A stretch of 64,000 bases of DNA. Source: VAXT01 sp035318925. GTDB lineage: Bacteria > Actinomycetota > Thermoleophilia > Gaiellales > Gaiellaceae. The notes beneath the pieces were generated by a model. The model was given only the letters and a program-made list of their open reading frames with translations. It did no database searches and was not told the origin of the DNA. Of this stretch, positions 51,600 through 60,604 are shown piece after piece. Position numbers and translations under genes: made by a program. The stretch is from the NCBI GenBank assembly GCA_035318925.1, contig DATHDS010000015.1, positions 25,680 through 89,679 on the forward strand, given 5' to 3'. The first letter of the stretch is position 1, and each line of letters begins with the position of its first letter.

Positions 51600-52943
51600 T
51601 TAGTAGTAGACGTAGATGGTCTCGCCGTAGCGGTTCGATGCGTAGAGGCTCGGGGCGACCCACATCGGGATCCGGACACAGCCGTGCGAGGCCGGGTACG
51701 AGGGCACCGACGGATAGCCGTGGATCGCGAAGGCGCCGAGGAAGAAGGACGAGTCGAACATGCCGGTGGGGAGAAACCCGGGCACCTTGCTGTAGACGTG
51801 GAAGCGGCCGACCGGGGTGTTGCCCGTCGCGCCGGTCGAGACGTGGATGACCCTCACCACCCGGCCGCCGTTGACCTCGAAGAGCACCTGGCGGGTCTTG
51901 TCCACCTCGATGTGGTGGCCGCCGCCGGCGTAGCGGGGGTACGGCACGTGCGCTGTCTCGAGCCGCCGCCAGAACGCCGGATCGACCCGGCCAGTTCGGG
52001 CCATGCCGTGCACCTTCTGGAAGGCGAGTACGGCATCCGACGTGTCGTAGGAGTAGTAGGTGTCCACGCCTCGCAGGGCATAGCGCAGCTCCGCGAGCTG
52101 CCGCTCGAGGATCCGGACGCTCGGGCCACGGCTACCGACGGAGAGGTACGGCGCGAGGACGTTCGAGCGGACGGTCGTCGTTTGTCCGCGGTAGGCCCCG
52201 TTCGGCTCGACGGTGATCCGGACGACGTAGGCGGCGACCTTGCCGGTGCTGAGCGGGAGTGCGGCTCGGTCGATGAACGTGCGCCCGCGGAGCTTGTGGC
52301 CTTCTCGCCAGACCTCGATGTGGAGGCTCCCGCTGCCCCGCGGCTGGAGCGTCGCGCGCAGGACGAGCGGCTGCCCGACCGTACGCGAGTCGGGGAGCGC
52401 GACTTCGAGGTCGGGCCGGAGCGGCACTGTGGCCTCGTTGGAGACGACCGAGTCCAAGTGCACGGTAAAGGTGTCCGGTGCCCTGAGACGCAGGTGGAAG
52501 TGGAAGCGCCCTCGTTTGTCTGCCTTGCCGAAGCGGACAGCGGTGTCCCCGGCAAAGAGCGAGACCGGCGCTCCTCGCAGCGCGGGCACGACCCGACCGG
52601 CGAACGACGCACGCTCGCCGTAGGTTCCGACTCTCGGGGCGGTCAGCTTGATCGTGACCGCAGCGATCGTGACCGACGCCTGAGCCGTCGTCCCGTCGGC
52701 CCCGGTTGCGGTCACGGTGGCGGTGTAGCGCCCGGCCTCGTAGCGGTGCTGGACGACCGGCCCGTCGGCCTCGGACCCGTCGCCGAGGCTCCAGTGGTAG
52801 GAGAGGGCATCCCCGGCAGCCGTGAGCGTGACATCCAGCGGCGCCTGGCCGAGCGCGGGATTCGCGCCGACCGTGACGGTCGGAGTGGCGTGCGCCGGCG
52901 CGACCCAGATCAGAAACGCCAGGACCGGGAGTAGGCGCCGCAT
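51600..52943 (-). CDS. Secreted L,D-transpeptidase with PKD and peptidoglycan-binding domains
   Basis: 447-aa cell wall enzyme that crosslinks peptidoglycan or attaches proteins to it. Signal peptide ending AHA-TP, a PKD-like domain (YHWSLGDGSEADG near 50), Ig-like region, peptidoglycan-binding helix bundle (SVRILERQLAELRYAL near 265), and the YkuD catalytic domain with AIHGYPSVPSYPASHGCVRIP near 405-425, where the Cys is the nucleophile. ATG 52943. Part of a run of envelope genes. Confidence 0.9.
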   Translation of the reverse strand: MRRLLPVLAFLIWVAPAHATPTVTVGANPALGQAPLDVTLTAAGDALSYHWSLGDGSEADGPVVQHRYEAGRYTATVTATGADGTTAQASVTIAAVTIKLTAPRVGTYGERASFAGRVVPALRGAPVSLFAGDTAVRFGKADKRGRFHFHLRLRAPDTFTVHLDSVVSNEATVPLRPDLEVALPDSRTVGQPLVLRATLQPRGSGSLHIEVWREGHKLRGRTFIDRAALPLSTGKVAAYVVRITVEPNGAYRGQTTTVRSNVLAPYLSVGSRGPSVRILERQLAELRYALRGVDTYYSYDTSDAVLAFQKVHGMARTGRVDPAFWRRLETAHVPYPRYAGGGHHIEVDKTRQVLFEVNGGRVVRVIHVSTGATGNTPVGRFHVYSKVPGFLPTGMFDSSFFLGAFAIHGYPSVPSYPASHGCVRIPMWVAPSLYASNRYGETIYVYY

Positions 52944-52961
52944 TGGGCACAAAGGCTAGCG

Positions 52962-53609
52962 TCAGCCCGCGATGCCAATGGCCAGCCCGGCTGCGTTGAA
53001 GCACGCATGGAGCAGGATGCAGGGGTAGATGCTCTCCGTCCGCGACCGGAGATAGGCGAGCCCGATCCCGAACGTCGTGATCACTGGGAAGCCGGCGACG
53101 AGGCCGTGGGTGAGTGCGAACGCGACCCCGACGAGGAGCACGCCCGCATTGCGCCCGAACGGCTCGAGGAGCCCGTAGCCGACGCCCCGGAACATCAGCT
53201 CCTCGACGACCGGCGCGACCCCGGCCACGAGCACGGCGAAGGCCGCGAACTGGGCGACCTTGTGGGAGTCCCAGCTCTGGGGGATCAGGCCCTGCTCCTT
53301 CTCGGGATCGCCGAACGGCGCGACGGCGGCGCCGATGGCAAAGACGGCAACGAGCACGACCGCCGAGATACGCAGCGCCCGCCACCACGACGTCGGGCGC
53401 CGGAACGCGAGAAAGCGGCGGCGGTCGAGCCCGATCGTGAGCAGCCAGACGAGGCCGAAGACGATTGCGTACTCGATGAGCCCGAGAATGCTCGAGTCCC
53501 ACCGGTAGGCGACGTTCTTCGGAGGCTTCTCGCCGCTGAAGTAGGCCACGTAGGCCAGGACGGCCAGGAAGCCGACGAACGCGATCCAGCCGCTGAGACG
53601 TACCGTCAC
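52962..53609 (-). CDS. CPBP-family intramembrane metalloprotease
   Basis: 215-aa membrane protein with about six segments. The CPBP/abi motifs are EELMFRGVGYGLLEP near 138, ALTHGLVAG near 165 and HACFNAAG near 200, with the Glu and His residues expected to hold a metal. It could process prenylated or membrane proteins; some members act in bacteriocin self-immunity, but no bacteriocin gene is seen. GTG start, 7 bp after the mannosyltransferase gene. Confidence 0.85.
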   Translation of the reverse strand: MTVRLSGWIAFVGFLAVLAYVAYFSGEKPPKNVAYRWDSSILGLIEYAIVFGLVWLLTIGLDRRRFLAFRRPTSWWRALRISAVVLVAVFAIGAAVAPFGDPEKEQGLIPQSWDSHKVAQFAAFAVLVAGVAPVVEELMFRGVGYGLLEPFGRNAGVLLVGVAFALTHGLVAGFPVITTFGIGLAYLRSRTESIYPCILLHACFNAAGLAIGIAG

Positions 53610-53616
53610 GCGGGCT

Positions 53617-54879
53617 CTAGGCCACCCATTGCCAGAGGGCCCACTGGACCACGGCCACTCCCAGGAGGAGCGAGCTGATCGAGACGATCGCGGTGTGGGC
53701 CCGGGGCCGTCCGCCGATCGCCGCGAGCGCGAGGAAGAGCGGGAAGATCACGAGCCCGAAGCGGGGCAGCGAGAGGAGCGGCCAGCGTTCGCTCGGGACG
53801 CTGAGCGGGATCGCGAGACTGAGCGCGGAGAAGAGCCCGTACGGCGCGCCAAAGCGGCGCCAGGCGACGACGGTCAGGATCGCGAAGAGGACGAGAGCAG
53901 CGAGGCACTCGAGGTTGACGGCGGCGACCCGCATGGGGTCGGTCCCTTGCACCGCAGGCCAGTACGTGTGCGTATGGGAGCCGGATGCGAACTGGCGAAC
54001 TCCTGCCCAGCCCGCGCGGAGCCCGTTCCAGAGGCCTCCGAACGGCCCTGCGGGCGAGAGGTGGCGCGCCCAAATCCCCTGCGCGTTGAGGAACGACCAG
54101 GGGTCGCCGCGCTGAAGCCACAGGAGCAGTGGATAGACCGTGAACATGGCCGGCGCCACGGCGAGCCTCGCGAGGGCGCCCCGCGGGTTCGGCGATCGCC
54201 AGGCGATGAGCGCGAGCGCGGGCAGGAGCGCGACGGCGACCGGCCGCGTCAGCAGCGCAAGTCCGGTCGTCACGCCCGCCGGAAGAAAGCGCCTGCGCTC
54301 GGCGAGCGTGAACGCGGCGAGGCTGAGCAGGAGGTAGAGGGACTCGCTGTACACCGCCTGGAGGAAGAGCGCCATCGGGAAGACGGCGAGGTAGAGGACG
54401 GCGCGGCGTGCTCCTTCGGCTCCCAGCCGCGTTTCGGCGAGCCGGTAGAGGAGGACGAACGAGCCGAGACCCGCCGCGAGCGAGACGACGATGCCGGCCA
54501 GCACGTAGTGGCCGAAGAAGACGCGCCCGAAGAACCCGACCAGTGCCGGGTAGAGCGGGAAGAAGGCCGTGGCCGAGCGGGCCAGGTGCTCGTAGCCGTG
54601 TTCGGCGACGCGCAGGAAGAAGATGCTGTCCCAGCGGGCCCAGATGTCGGTCACCGACCCGAGGTCGCGAGTGACCGAGGGGTCATCCCAGCGGGCCGCT
54701 TCAGGGTGCCGGTTCGGCTCGAAGACGAGGAACGCGAAGAGCGCGGCCGCCCAGATCGCGGCGCGGCTCCAGAGGAAGATTTCCACCGCCGGACTGCGCG
54801 CCGGCTCGAGAGGCAGGTCGCTCGCCTCGACGTGTGGCTCCCGAAGCCGTTGACCCGTGCTCACGACGGCGGGGATCAT
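53617..54879 (-). CDS. Integral membrane glycosyltransferase (PIG-V/mannosyltransferase type)
   Basis: 420-aa protein with about nine membrane segments. The acidic loop WARWDSIFFLRVAEHGYEH near 75 is the conserved site of GT-C fold mannosyltransferases using polyprenyl-phosphate donors; ALLTRPVAVALLPALALIAW follows. It likely adds a mannose outside the membrane, using donor made by a DPM1-like enzyme. ATG 54879 is 6 bp from the divergent DUF2203 gene. Confidence 0.82.
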   Translation of the reverse strand: MIPAVVSTGQRLREPHVEASDLPLEPARSPAVEIFLWSRAAIWAAALFAFLVFEPNRHPEAARWDDPSVTRDLGSVTDIWARWDSIFFLRVAEHGYEHLARSATAFFPLYPALVGFFGRVFFGHYVLAGIVVSLAAGLGSFVLLYRLAETRLGAEGARRAVLYLAVFPMALFLQAVYSESLYLLLSLAAFTLAERRRFLPAGVTTGLALLTRPVAVALLPALALIAWRSPNPRGALARLAVAPAMFTVYPLLLWLQRGDPWSFLNAQGIWARHLSPAGPFGGLWNGLRAGWAGVRQFASGSHTHTYWPAVQGTDPMRVAAVNLECLAALVLFAILTVVAWRRFGAPYGLFSALSLAIPLSVPSERWPLLSLPRFGLVIFPLFLALAAIGGRPRAHTAIVSISSLLLGVAVVQWALWQWVA

Positions 54880-54885
54880 ACGGGC

Positions 54886-55290
54886 GTGGCGCCCCGCTAC
54901 TTCACACCTGACGAGGCGAACGAGGCTCTCGGCGAGGTCCGGCCGCTGACCGAGGAGCTCGTCGGGCACCGCCGCGCGCTCGTCGATCTGCAGGAACAGC
55001 AGGCTGCCCTGACGGCCCGGATCGCGGGCAACGGCGGCGACCTCGAGCCGCACGAGCTGCAGGACGTACAGGAGCGGCTGGACGAGGCAGTGGCCGGCAT
55101 CGCGCGCTGCGTGGCCCGGATCCACGAGGCGGGTGCGCTCGTGAAGGACCTCGACGAGGGGCTGGTCGACTTCCCCGCGCGGCGTGAGGACGAGGAGGTC
55201 CTGCTCTGCTGGCGCCTCGGCGAACCAGAAGTCGGCTTCTGGCACGGCCTCGAGGAGGGCTTCTCGGGCCGTAGGCCGCTCCCCCTCTGA
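54886..55290 (+). CDS. DUF2203 family protein
   Basis: 134-aa soluble protein. RYFTPDEANEALGEVRPLTEELV at the start, a coiled-coil stretch LQEQQAALTARIAGNGG, and the C-terminal signature RREDEEVLLCWRLGEPEVGFWHGLEEGF near 105-132 define DUF2203. Function unknown. GTG start, with a six-base gap to the divergent membrane glycosyltransferase start. Confidence 0.85.
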   Translation: MAPRYFTPDEANEALGEVRPLTEELVGHRRALVDLQEQQAALTARIAGNGGDLEPHELQDVQERLDEAVAGIARCVARIHEAGALVKDLDEGLVDFPARREDEEVLLCWRLGEPEVGFWHGLEEGFSGRRPLPL

Positions 55291-55293
55291 TGC

Positions 55294-56391
55294 TCAACAT
55301 GGACGCGCGCCGCGAACGCCCAGAGGTGGATAGCCGGCGCGATAGAAGGTCTTCCGCGCAAATCTCTTCCGCATCGCGGCTGTCCACGCGCGTCTCCTCG
55401 CCCGCTTGTCACGAAACCCCTGCGTCACACTGCGATAGACCCGCTCCTGAACTAGCAGCCCATGGACGTCGTCTCGAACATCGGCATCGCTCAAGTGCTG
55501 GCGCTTGAGCTGCCTCCAATACGCGCTCCGGTCGTTGCCGAAGAACCGTCGCCTGATTCGCCGGAGGCGTCGATCCACATCGCTACTCGTAACCGTGATC
55601 TTCAAGTCCTGAGCTGACTTCGCGAACTCGATCCGCTTGACGAGATACGACATGGCCTGCCGGACGAGGCTCTGATACCCGGCGGAGCCGCGTGCCGGGA
55701 AGGGATCCCCCATTGCTTGGTACTGGTACTTCGCTCTCGCCAGCAGGTCAGTGATCTCGGCTCTCGCCACGGCCCTGTCCCCGACGACGGCGACGGAGCC
55801 CGGCGGCACTCCGCCACAGCGCTGGGCGAGGGTGGACAGGTGGTCTATCGCGGCGAAGTCGTCCTTCTTCGGCAGAGGAAGGTCGCCGTCTGACGAGCTG
55901 AGCTCGTGGAGTGAGCTCTGGCCTGCGCGGCCCGTTCGCGCTGCCTCAGACGCCGCCGCGAACGTCAACTTGGCAGTAGCCGCTCGGACGTCGAGTGCGT
56001 AGACCCGTGTCGCCCCGAGAAAATCGACGAGGAGAACCTGCCTGTGGTCCGACGAATCGAGGCCGTCTGCCTGGGTGAGCGCCTTGTCGGCGGCTAGCTG
56101 GAGCTCTCCCGCTGCCTGGCCCACGGCGGGCAGATCCCCACTCGCATCAGTTGCGCGCAGGGCGTTGCCCAATGAGGCGGTGGTTTTGTCGACCGGTCGG
56201 AGTATCGGCTTCGCGTGCTTCGTGAAGTCGTCCTCGTTGAAGACAAGGAAAATGAGGGAGCCTGCCGCCCCAGCTCCGAGCAGGACCGACGCCGCCATCG
56301 AGATCAGGATCTTCCGCTGCAAACGCTTCGCGGAGGCTAACCCTTCAAGTGGCTGAGGATCGCCCGCTCCTCCGTCGAATAGAGCGCGCAT
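55294..56391 (-). CDS. Membrane-anchored SurA_N-like protein without PPIase domain
   Basis: 365-aa protein with one membrane helix near residue 40 (ISMAASVLLGAGAAGSLIFLVF). The long external middle region is unrecognised. The C-terminal segment VTSSDVDRRLRRIRRRFFG...LSDADVRDDVHGLLVQERVY resembles the chaperone part of SurA/PrsA proteins. No parvulin active site follows. Its ATG (56389-56391) interlocks with the ATG of the divergent MscS gene (56390-56392) in the sequence CATG. Confidence 0.65.
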   Translation of the reverse strand: MRALFDGGAGDPQPLEGLASAKRLQRKILISMAASVLLGAGAAGSLIFLVFNEDDFTKHAKPILRPVDKTTASLGNALRATDASGDLPAVGQAAGELQLAADKALTQADGLDSSDHRQVLLVDFLGATRVYALDVRAATAKLTFAAASEAARTGRAGQSSLHELSSSDGDLPLPKKDDFAAIDHLSTLAQRCGGVPPGSVAVVGDRAVARAEITDLLARAKYQYQAMGDPFPARGSAGYQSLVRQAMSYLVKRIEFAKSAQDLKITVTSSDVDRRLRRIRRRFFGNDRSAYWRQLKRQHLSDADVRDDVHGLLVQERVYRSVTQGFRDKRARRRAWTAAMRKRFARKTFYRAGYPPLGVRGARPC

Positions 56392-57112
56392 GGGACTCTG
56401 GCAGCGCTGGCTGATCGTCGGGGGGATCGTCGTTTGCGCGACGGTGCTCGCGAAGCTCGTCGACTGGCGCATGTCGCGCCGCGAGCTTCCGCCGGCGGCT
56501 GTCACCCGCTACCGGGTGTTCCGCCGCAGCCTGATGACCGCGATCGTCGCCGTCGGAATCCTCTCCGCGCTGCTCGTCGTCCCGCAGGTGCGGGCGATCG
56601 CCGCCGGGCTCCTTGCGTCCTCCGCCATCGTCGGGCTCGTCGTCGGCCTCGCTGCCCAGCGTCCCCTCGCCAACTTCGTCTCCGGCCTCGTCATCGCCTT
56701 CACCCAGCCGCTACGCCTCGGCGACCTGGTCACGGTCGACGGCGTCGAGGGCACCGTCGAGGAGATCGGCCTCACCTACACGTTCATCAAGACGGCCGAC
56801 AATGCGCGACTTGTGATTCCGAACGAGAAGTTGGCCTCGGATACCATTCGCAACTCCACCATCGTCAGTCGGGAGAAGCTCGCCCAGGTGACCGTGCAGG
56901 TACCGCTCGACAGAGATCTTGATGCGGTGGTCGACCTGTTGCGCGGCGAGACAGCGGGCGACCCCGCCGTAGACGTGCTCGTCACCGGGCTGAACGGCGC
57001 TGCGACGGTGTCCGTCCGCTCCTGGGCTCCCGATGCGGCGTCCGTCGAACGGCTCGAGAGCGAGCTCAGGCTGCGCATCGCCCGCCGGCTCCGGGAGCAG
57101 AGCCTGCTGTGA
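56390..57112 (+). CDS. MscS-family mechanosensitive channel
   Basis: 240-aa channel protein. Three N-terminal membrane helices, of which the third (AIAAGLLASSAIVGLVVGLAAQRPLANFVSG) is the Gly/Ala-rich pore helix, then the beta-domain motif PLRLGDLVTVDGVEGTVEEIGLTYTFIKTADN. It releases solutes during osmotic down-shock. Its start interlocks with the divergent SurA_N-like gene, and its stop overlaps the class A PBP start (GTGA). Confidence 0.9.
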   Translation: MGLWQRWLIVGGIVVCATVLAKLVDWRMSRRELPPAAVTRYRVFRRSLMTAIVAVGILSALLVVPQVRAIAAGLLASSAIVGLVVGLAAQRPLANFVSGLVIAFTQPLRLGDLVTVDGVEGTVEEIGLTYTFIKTADNARLVIPNEKLASDTIRNSTIVSREKLAQVTVQVPLDRDLDAVVDLLRGETAGDPAVDVLVTGLNGAATVSVRSWAPDAASVERLESELRLRIARRLREQSLL

Positions 57113-59304
57113 GCCCACGGCCGCCCGCCAATAGCCCTCGCCGCCGGTCCCGCGGGCTCGACATGCCCGGGCGACGCCGCGATCGCCGCCGGTCGAAAGC
57201 CCGCCGTCGCCGCAAGCTCGGGATCGTCTTGTTCGTGCTCTGCGGTGTCGTCGCAGTGCTCGGCACGGTCGGTTTCGGCGCGGCGTCTTCGATCAACCGC
57301 AGCTGCGATCTCGGCGCGCTCCGGCCCGCTCGAATCGGCTCGAACTCGTTCATCTACGCCGCCGACGGCTCGTTGCTCGGATCGATTCCCGCGGAACGGA
57401 ACCGTCAGCCCGTGACCCTTGCGGAGACGAGCCCCTGGATGAGCAAGGCAACTGTCGCGATCGAGGACCGGCGCTTCTACAACCACGGCGGCGTCGATCC
57501 CCAGGGAATCGTGCGCGCGGTCGTGAACGACATCAAGGCGGGCCGGGCGGCCGAGGGCGGCTCGACGATCACGCAGCAGCTCGTTCGCAACCTCTACATC
57601 CGCCACAACGAGCGGACGCTGAGGCGGAAGTTCGTCGAGGCGTGCCTCGCGATCAAGCTCAGCCGGGAATGGAACAAGGACCGGATCCTCGCCGAGTACA
57701 TGAACACCGTCTACTACGGCAACCACGCCTACGGCGTCGAGGCCGCCGCGCGGACGTACTTCTCCAGGCCGGCGAGCAAGCTCTCGGTCCTGCAGGCGGC
57801 GCTCCTCGCCGGGCTCCCGCAGGCACCGTCGGACTACGACCCGTTCGACTACCCGGATCGCGCGCTCCAACGGCGGAACGATGTGCTCGAGGCGCTCTAC
57901 CGCAACCACGACATCAGCTACGGCAACCTCCAGGAGGCGCTCCGGGTCAAAGACCTGAAGCTGAAGCCGGGCCGTATCTACACGACGATTCGCGAGCCCT
58001 ATTTCTTCGGCTACGTGCGCGACGAGCTCGTGAAGAAGTACGGCGCCGAGACGGTCCGCTCGGGCGGGCTCAGGGTCTACACGACGATCGACCGCCGCTT
58101 CCAGCGCGCCGCGAACAAGGCGGTCCACGACACGCTCTACTACAGCACCGACCCGGCTTCGGCGATCGTCGCGATCGACCCGCGGAACGGGGCGATCAAG
58201 ACGATGACGGCGGTCACTCCGGGCCGGACCGGGAACCAGTTCAATCTCGCGGCGCAGGCGCGCCGGCAAGCAGGGTCGACCTTCAAGATGTACGTCCTGG
58301 CCGAGGCGATCGCCGAGGGCGTGAACCCGGACACCACGAGCTACGAGTCCGCGCCGCTGCACTACCAGCCCGACCCCTATTCGCAGGCCTGGGACGTTTC
58401 GACCTATTCGCACACCTACGTGGGGTCGACGTCGATCACGCGGGCGACGCTGCTCTCGGACAACACCGTCTTTGCACGGCTCACGCTCGACCTCGGGCCG
58501 GAGAAGGTCGCGGCGATGGCGCACCGACTGGGCGTCCGCTCGTCGCTGAAGACGAAGGAGGGCGCGTACGTCCCGTCGCTCGGCCTCGGCTCGATCGGCG
58601 TCTCGCCGCTGGACATGGCCTCTGCGTACGCGACGATCGCCGCCGGAGGGATCTACTCCGAGCCAGTTGCGATCCGGAAGGTCGTTCTTGCCGACGGCAA
58701 GCCCGACAAGGATGCCGGCTGGGGCAAGCCGAATCGGCGACGGGTGATCCCGGACTGGGTTGCTGCCGAGGTGACGAGGATCCTGGTGCTGAACGTCCAG
58801 GCAGGGACGGGCGTCGGTGCCAACATCGGGCGCCCCGCGGGCGGCAAGACCGGCACGACCGAGAACCACGCCGACGCCTGGTTCTGCGGCATCACGCCGA
58901 CGCTTTCGGCCAGCGTTTGGGTCGGCTACCCGCAGGCTGAAATTCCGATGACGAACGTCCACGGCATCGCCGTCGCGGGCGGCACCTTCCCGGCGACGAT
59001 CTGGCGCCTGTTCCTGGAGCAGGCGATCGGGCCGACTCCGGTGCGCGACTTCCCGGAGGCACACTCGGAGCCGGTCTGGCGCCCGTTCACGCGTGGGCAG
59101 TACGCCGGCGAGGTCTACCAGCCGCCGGCCTACGTGCCGCCCTCGACGACAACCGCCCAGCAGACGCGGTCGAACGCGCCGCCTCCACCCCCGCCGCCGG
59201 TCGAGCCTCCACCCCCGCCGCCGGTCGAGCCTCCACCGCCGCCCCCCGAGCCGCCGCCTCCGCCCCCCGAGCCGCCGCCTCCTCCGCCGCCGCCTGTTCC
59301 GTAG
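57109..59304 (+). CDS. Class A penicillin-binding protein (PBP1A type)
   Basis: 731-aa bifunctional peptidoglycan synthase. Basic N-terminus and membrane anchor near 40; transglycosylase with EDRRFYNHGGVD near 120 and GGSTITQQLVRN near 150; transpeptidase with SxxK in GSTFKM near 388, SDN near 450 and KTGTTENHADAW near 582. The C-terminal 45 residues are runs of Pro split by Val-Glu or Glu (PPPPPPVEPPPPPP). Coupled to MscS by GTGA. Confidence 0.94.
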   Translation: MSPRPPANSPRRRSRGLDMPGRRRDRRRSKARRRRKLGIVLFVLCGVVAVLGTVGFGAASSINRSCDLGALRPARIGSNSFIYAADGSLLGSIPAERNRQPVTLAETSPWMSKATVAIEDRRFYNHGGVDPQGIVRAVVNDIKAGRAAEGGSTITQQLVRNLYIRHNERTLRRKFVEACLAIKLSREWNKDRILAEYMNTVYYGNHAYGVEAAARTYFSRPASKLSVLQAALLAGLPQAPSDYDPFDYPDRALQRRNDVLEALYRNHDISYGNLQEALRVKDLKLKPGRIYTTIREPYFFGYVRDELVKKYGAETVRSGGLRVYTTIDRRFQRAANKAVHDTLYYSTDPASAIVAIDPRNGAIKTMTAVTPGRTGNQFNLAAQARRQAGSTFKMYVLAEAIAEGVNPDTTSYESAPLHYQPDPYSQAWDVSTYSHTYVGSTSITRATLLSDNTVFARLTLDLGPEKVAAMAHRLGVRSSLKTKEGAYVPSLGLGSIGVSPLDMASAYATIAAGGIYSEPVAIRKVVLADGKPDKDAGWGKPNRRRVIPDWVAAEVTRILVLNVQAGTGVGANIGRPAGGKTGTTENHADAWFCGITPTLSASVWVGYPQAEIPMTNVHGIAVAGGTFPATIWRLFLEQAIGPTPVRDFPEAHSEPVWRPFTRGQYAGEVYQPPAYVPPSTTTAQQTRSNAPPPPPPPVEPPPPPPVEPPPPPPEPPPPPPEPPPPPPPPVP

Positions 59305-59326
59305 GCGCCCGGCAAGCTCCGGCGAG

Positions 59327-60604
59327 TTGCGACTCGCCGCCCGCGTCGCCGGCCTGACGGCGCCCGTCTTCCTCGCGGCCTGCGCGGTCCCCGACGGAGG
59401 CCTCTTTCGAGCGGACCGTTTCCGCGACGTGCATCTGTACGGCATCTACGCCGACCGGTTCCTGCGCGGCGAGCTTCCGTACCGCGACCTCTTCGTCGAG
59501 TATCCACCCGGGGCCTTCGCCGTCTTTCTCCCGCCGGCCGTGCTCCCCGGCGGCGCCTACAACTTCGCGTTCAAGAGCCTGATGGCGCTCTGCGGGCTCG
59601 CGGCGCTCTTCGCCGTGCTGCTGGCGCTGGCGACGCTCGGTGTGCGAGGGCGCCGGCTCTACGCAGTCGCAGGGCTCTTCGCGCTCTCCCCGCTCGCGGT
59701 TGGGCCGATCTCCCTCAACACCTACGATCTCTTTCCCGCTGCGCTGACCGCCGGCGCCCTGGCTGCGATCCTGCGCCGGCGGGACCCGCTCGCGTTTGGG
59801 CTGCTCGGGCTGGCCGTGACCGCGAAGCTCTACCCGCTCGTGCTCGTGCTGCCTGCGGCCGCGTACGTCTGGACCGTCGCCGGCCGCCGCACTGCGCTCC
59901 GATCGTTACTCGTTCTCGGCGGAGTCGTGGCTCTCGTGGTCGCGCCGTTCGCCGTGCTCGCGTCGGGAGGGCTTTGGGACAGCTTTCACGCGCAGTCGTC
60001 GCGGGGGCTGCAGATCGAGAGCCTGGGCGGCGCGGTGCTCCTGGCCGCCCACCGGCTGGGGTTGTACGACGCGACCGTCGTGCGGGGCTCGACCGGAGCG
60101 GTCACGCGCGACCTCTCCGGCTCGTTTGCGGACACGACGGCGACCGTCATGTCGGTGCTCCAGGTCGCGGCGGTCGCGGCCGTGTTGGCCATCTACGCTC
60201 GAGCGCCGCGCGACCCGCAGCGGCTTGCGCTCGCGTTCGCCGCAGCGACGGCCGGCTTCCTCGTCTTCAACCGCTTCATCTCACCCCAGTACGTCGTGTG
60301 GCTGATCCCGCTCGTCCTGCTCGTGCCGGGGCGATCCGGGACGGCGGCGGGCGCGCTGCTCGCGACCTCGCTCGTGCTCGGCCAGATCTGGTTCTTCCAC
60401 TACCGCGACGTCTTCGCGCTCGACCGGATCGTCTGGCTCGTCGTCGCGCGGGACGCCGCGCTCGTCGGGCTCTTCGCCGTGCTCTTCGTGCGCCTCTGGA
60501 AGACGAGCACGCCGTCGTCCGAGAAGACGAGCCGCCAACGAGGGTTGCGCCGGAGGCGGGCCAGGTCGGTTGCGGTCGCCAACGGGTCCCAGCGGTCGGC
60601 GTAG
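59327..60604 (+). CDS. GT87-type (DUF2029) membrane glycosyltransferase
   Basis: 425-aa protein with about ten membrane segments. An acidic motif FRDVHLYGIYADRFLRGELPYRDLFVEYPPG near 30-60 fits GT-C polyprenyl-phosphate mannosyltransferases. TTG 59327 is chosen because the domain starts there, 22 bp after the PBP. Its last 205 bp overlap the end of the convergent DUF2079 gene, so the tail after FVRLWK is probably not conserved. Confidence 0.82.
   Translation: MRLAARVAGLTAPVFLAACAVPDGGLFRADRFRDVHLYGIYADRFLRGELPYRDLFVEYPPGAFAVFLPPAVLPGGAYNFAFKSLMALCGLAALFAVLLALATLGVRGRRLYAVAGLFALSPLAVGPISLNTYDLFPAALTAGALAAILRRRDPLAFGLLGLAVTAKLYPLVLVLPAAAYVWTVAGRRTALRSLLVLGGVVALVVAPFAVLASGGLWDSFHAQSSRGLQIESLGGAVLLAAHRLGLYDATVVRGSTGAVTRDLSGSFADTTATVMSVLQVAAVAAVLAIYARAPRDPQRLALAFAAATAGFLVFNRFISPQYVVWLIPLVLLVPGRSGTAAGALLATSLVLGQIWFFHYRDVFALDRIVWLVVARDAALVGLFAVLFVRLWKTSTPSSEKTSRQRGLRRRRARSVAVANGSQRSA

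Noticed and set aside
59180..59304. CRISPR-like or VNTR array at the end of the PBP gene
   Set aside because: The periodic pattern is CCG/CCC/CCT codons for Pro with Val-Glu breaks; there are no unique spacers and no cas genes.
56776..59445. Open frame of almost 890 codons on the minus strand across the PBP1A gene
   Set aside because: It is Arg-rich, has no recognisable domain and is antisense to a clear penicillin-binding protein; high GC leaves such frames open.
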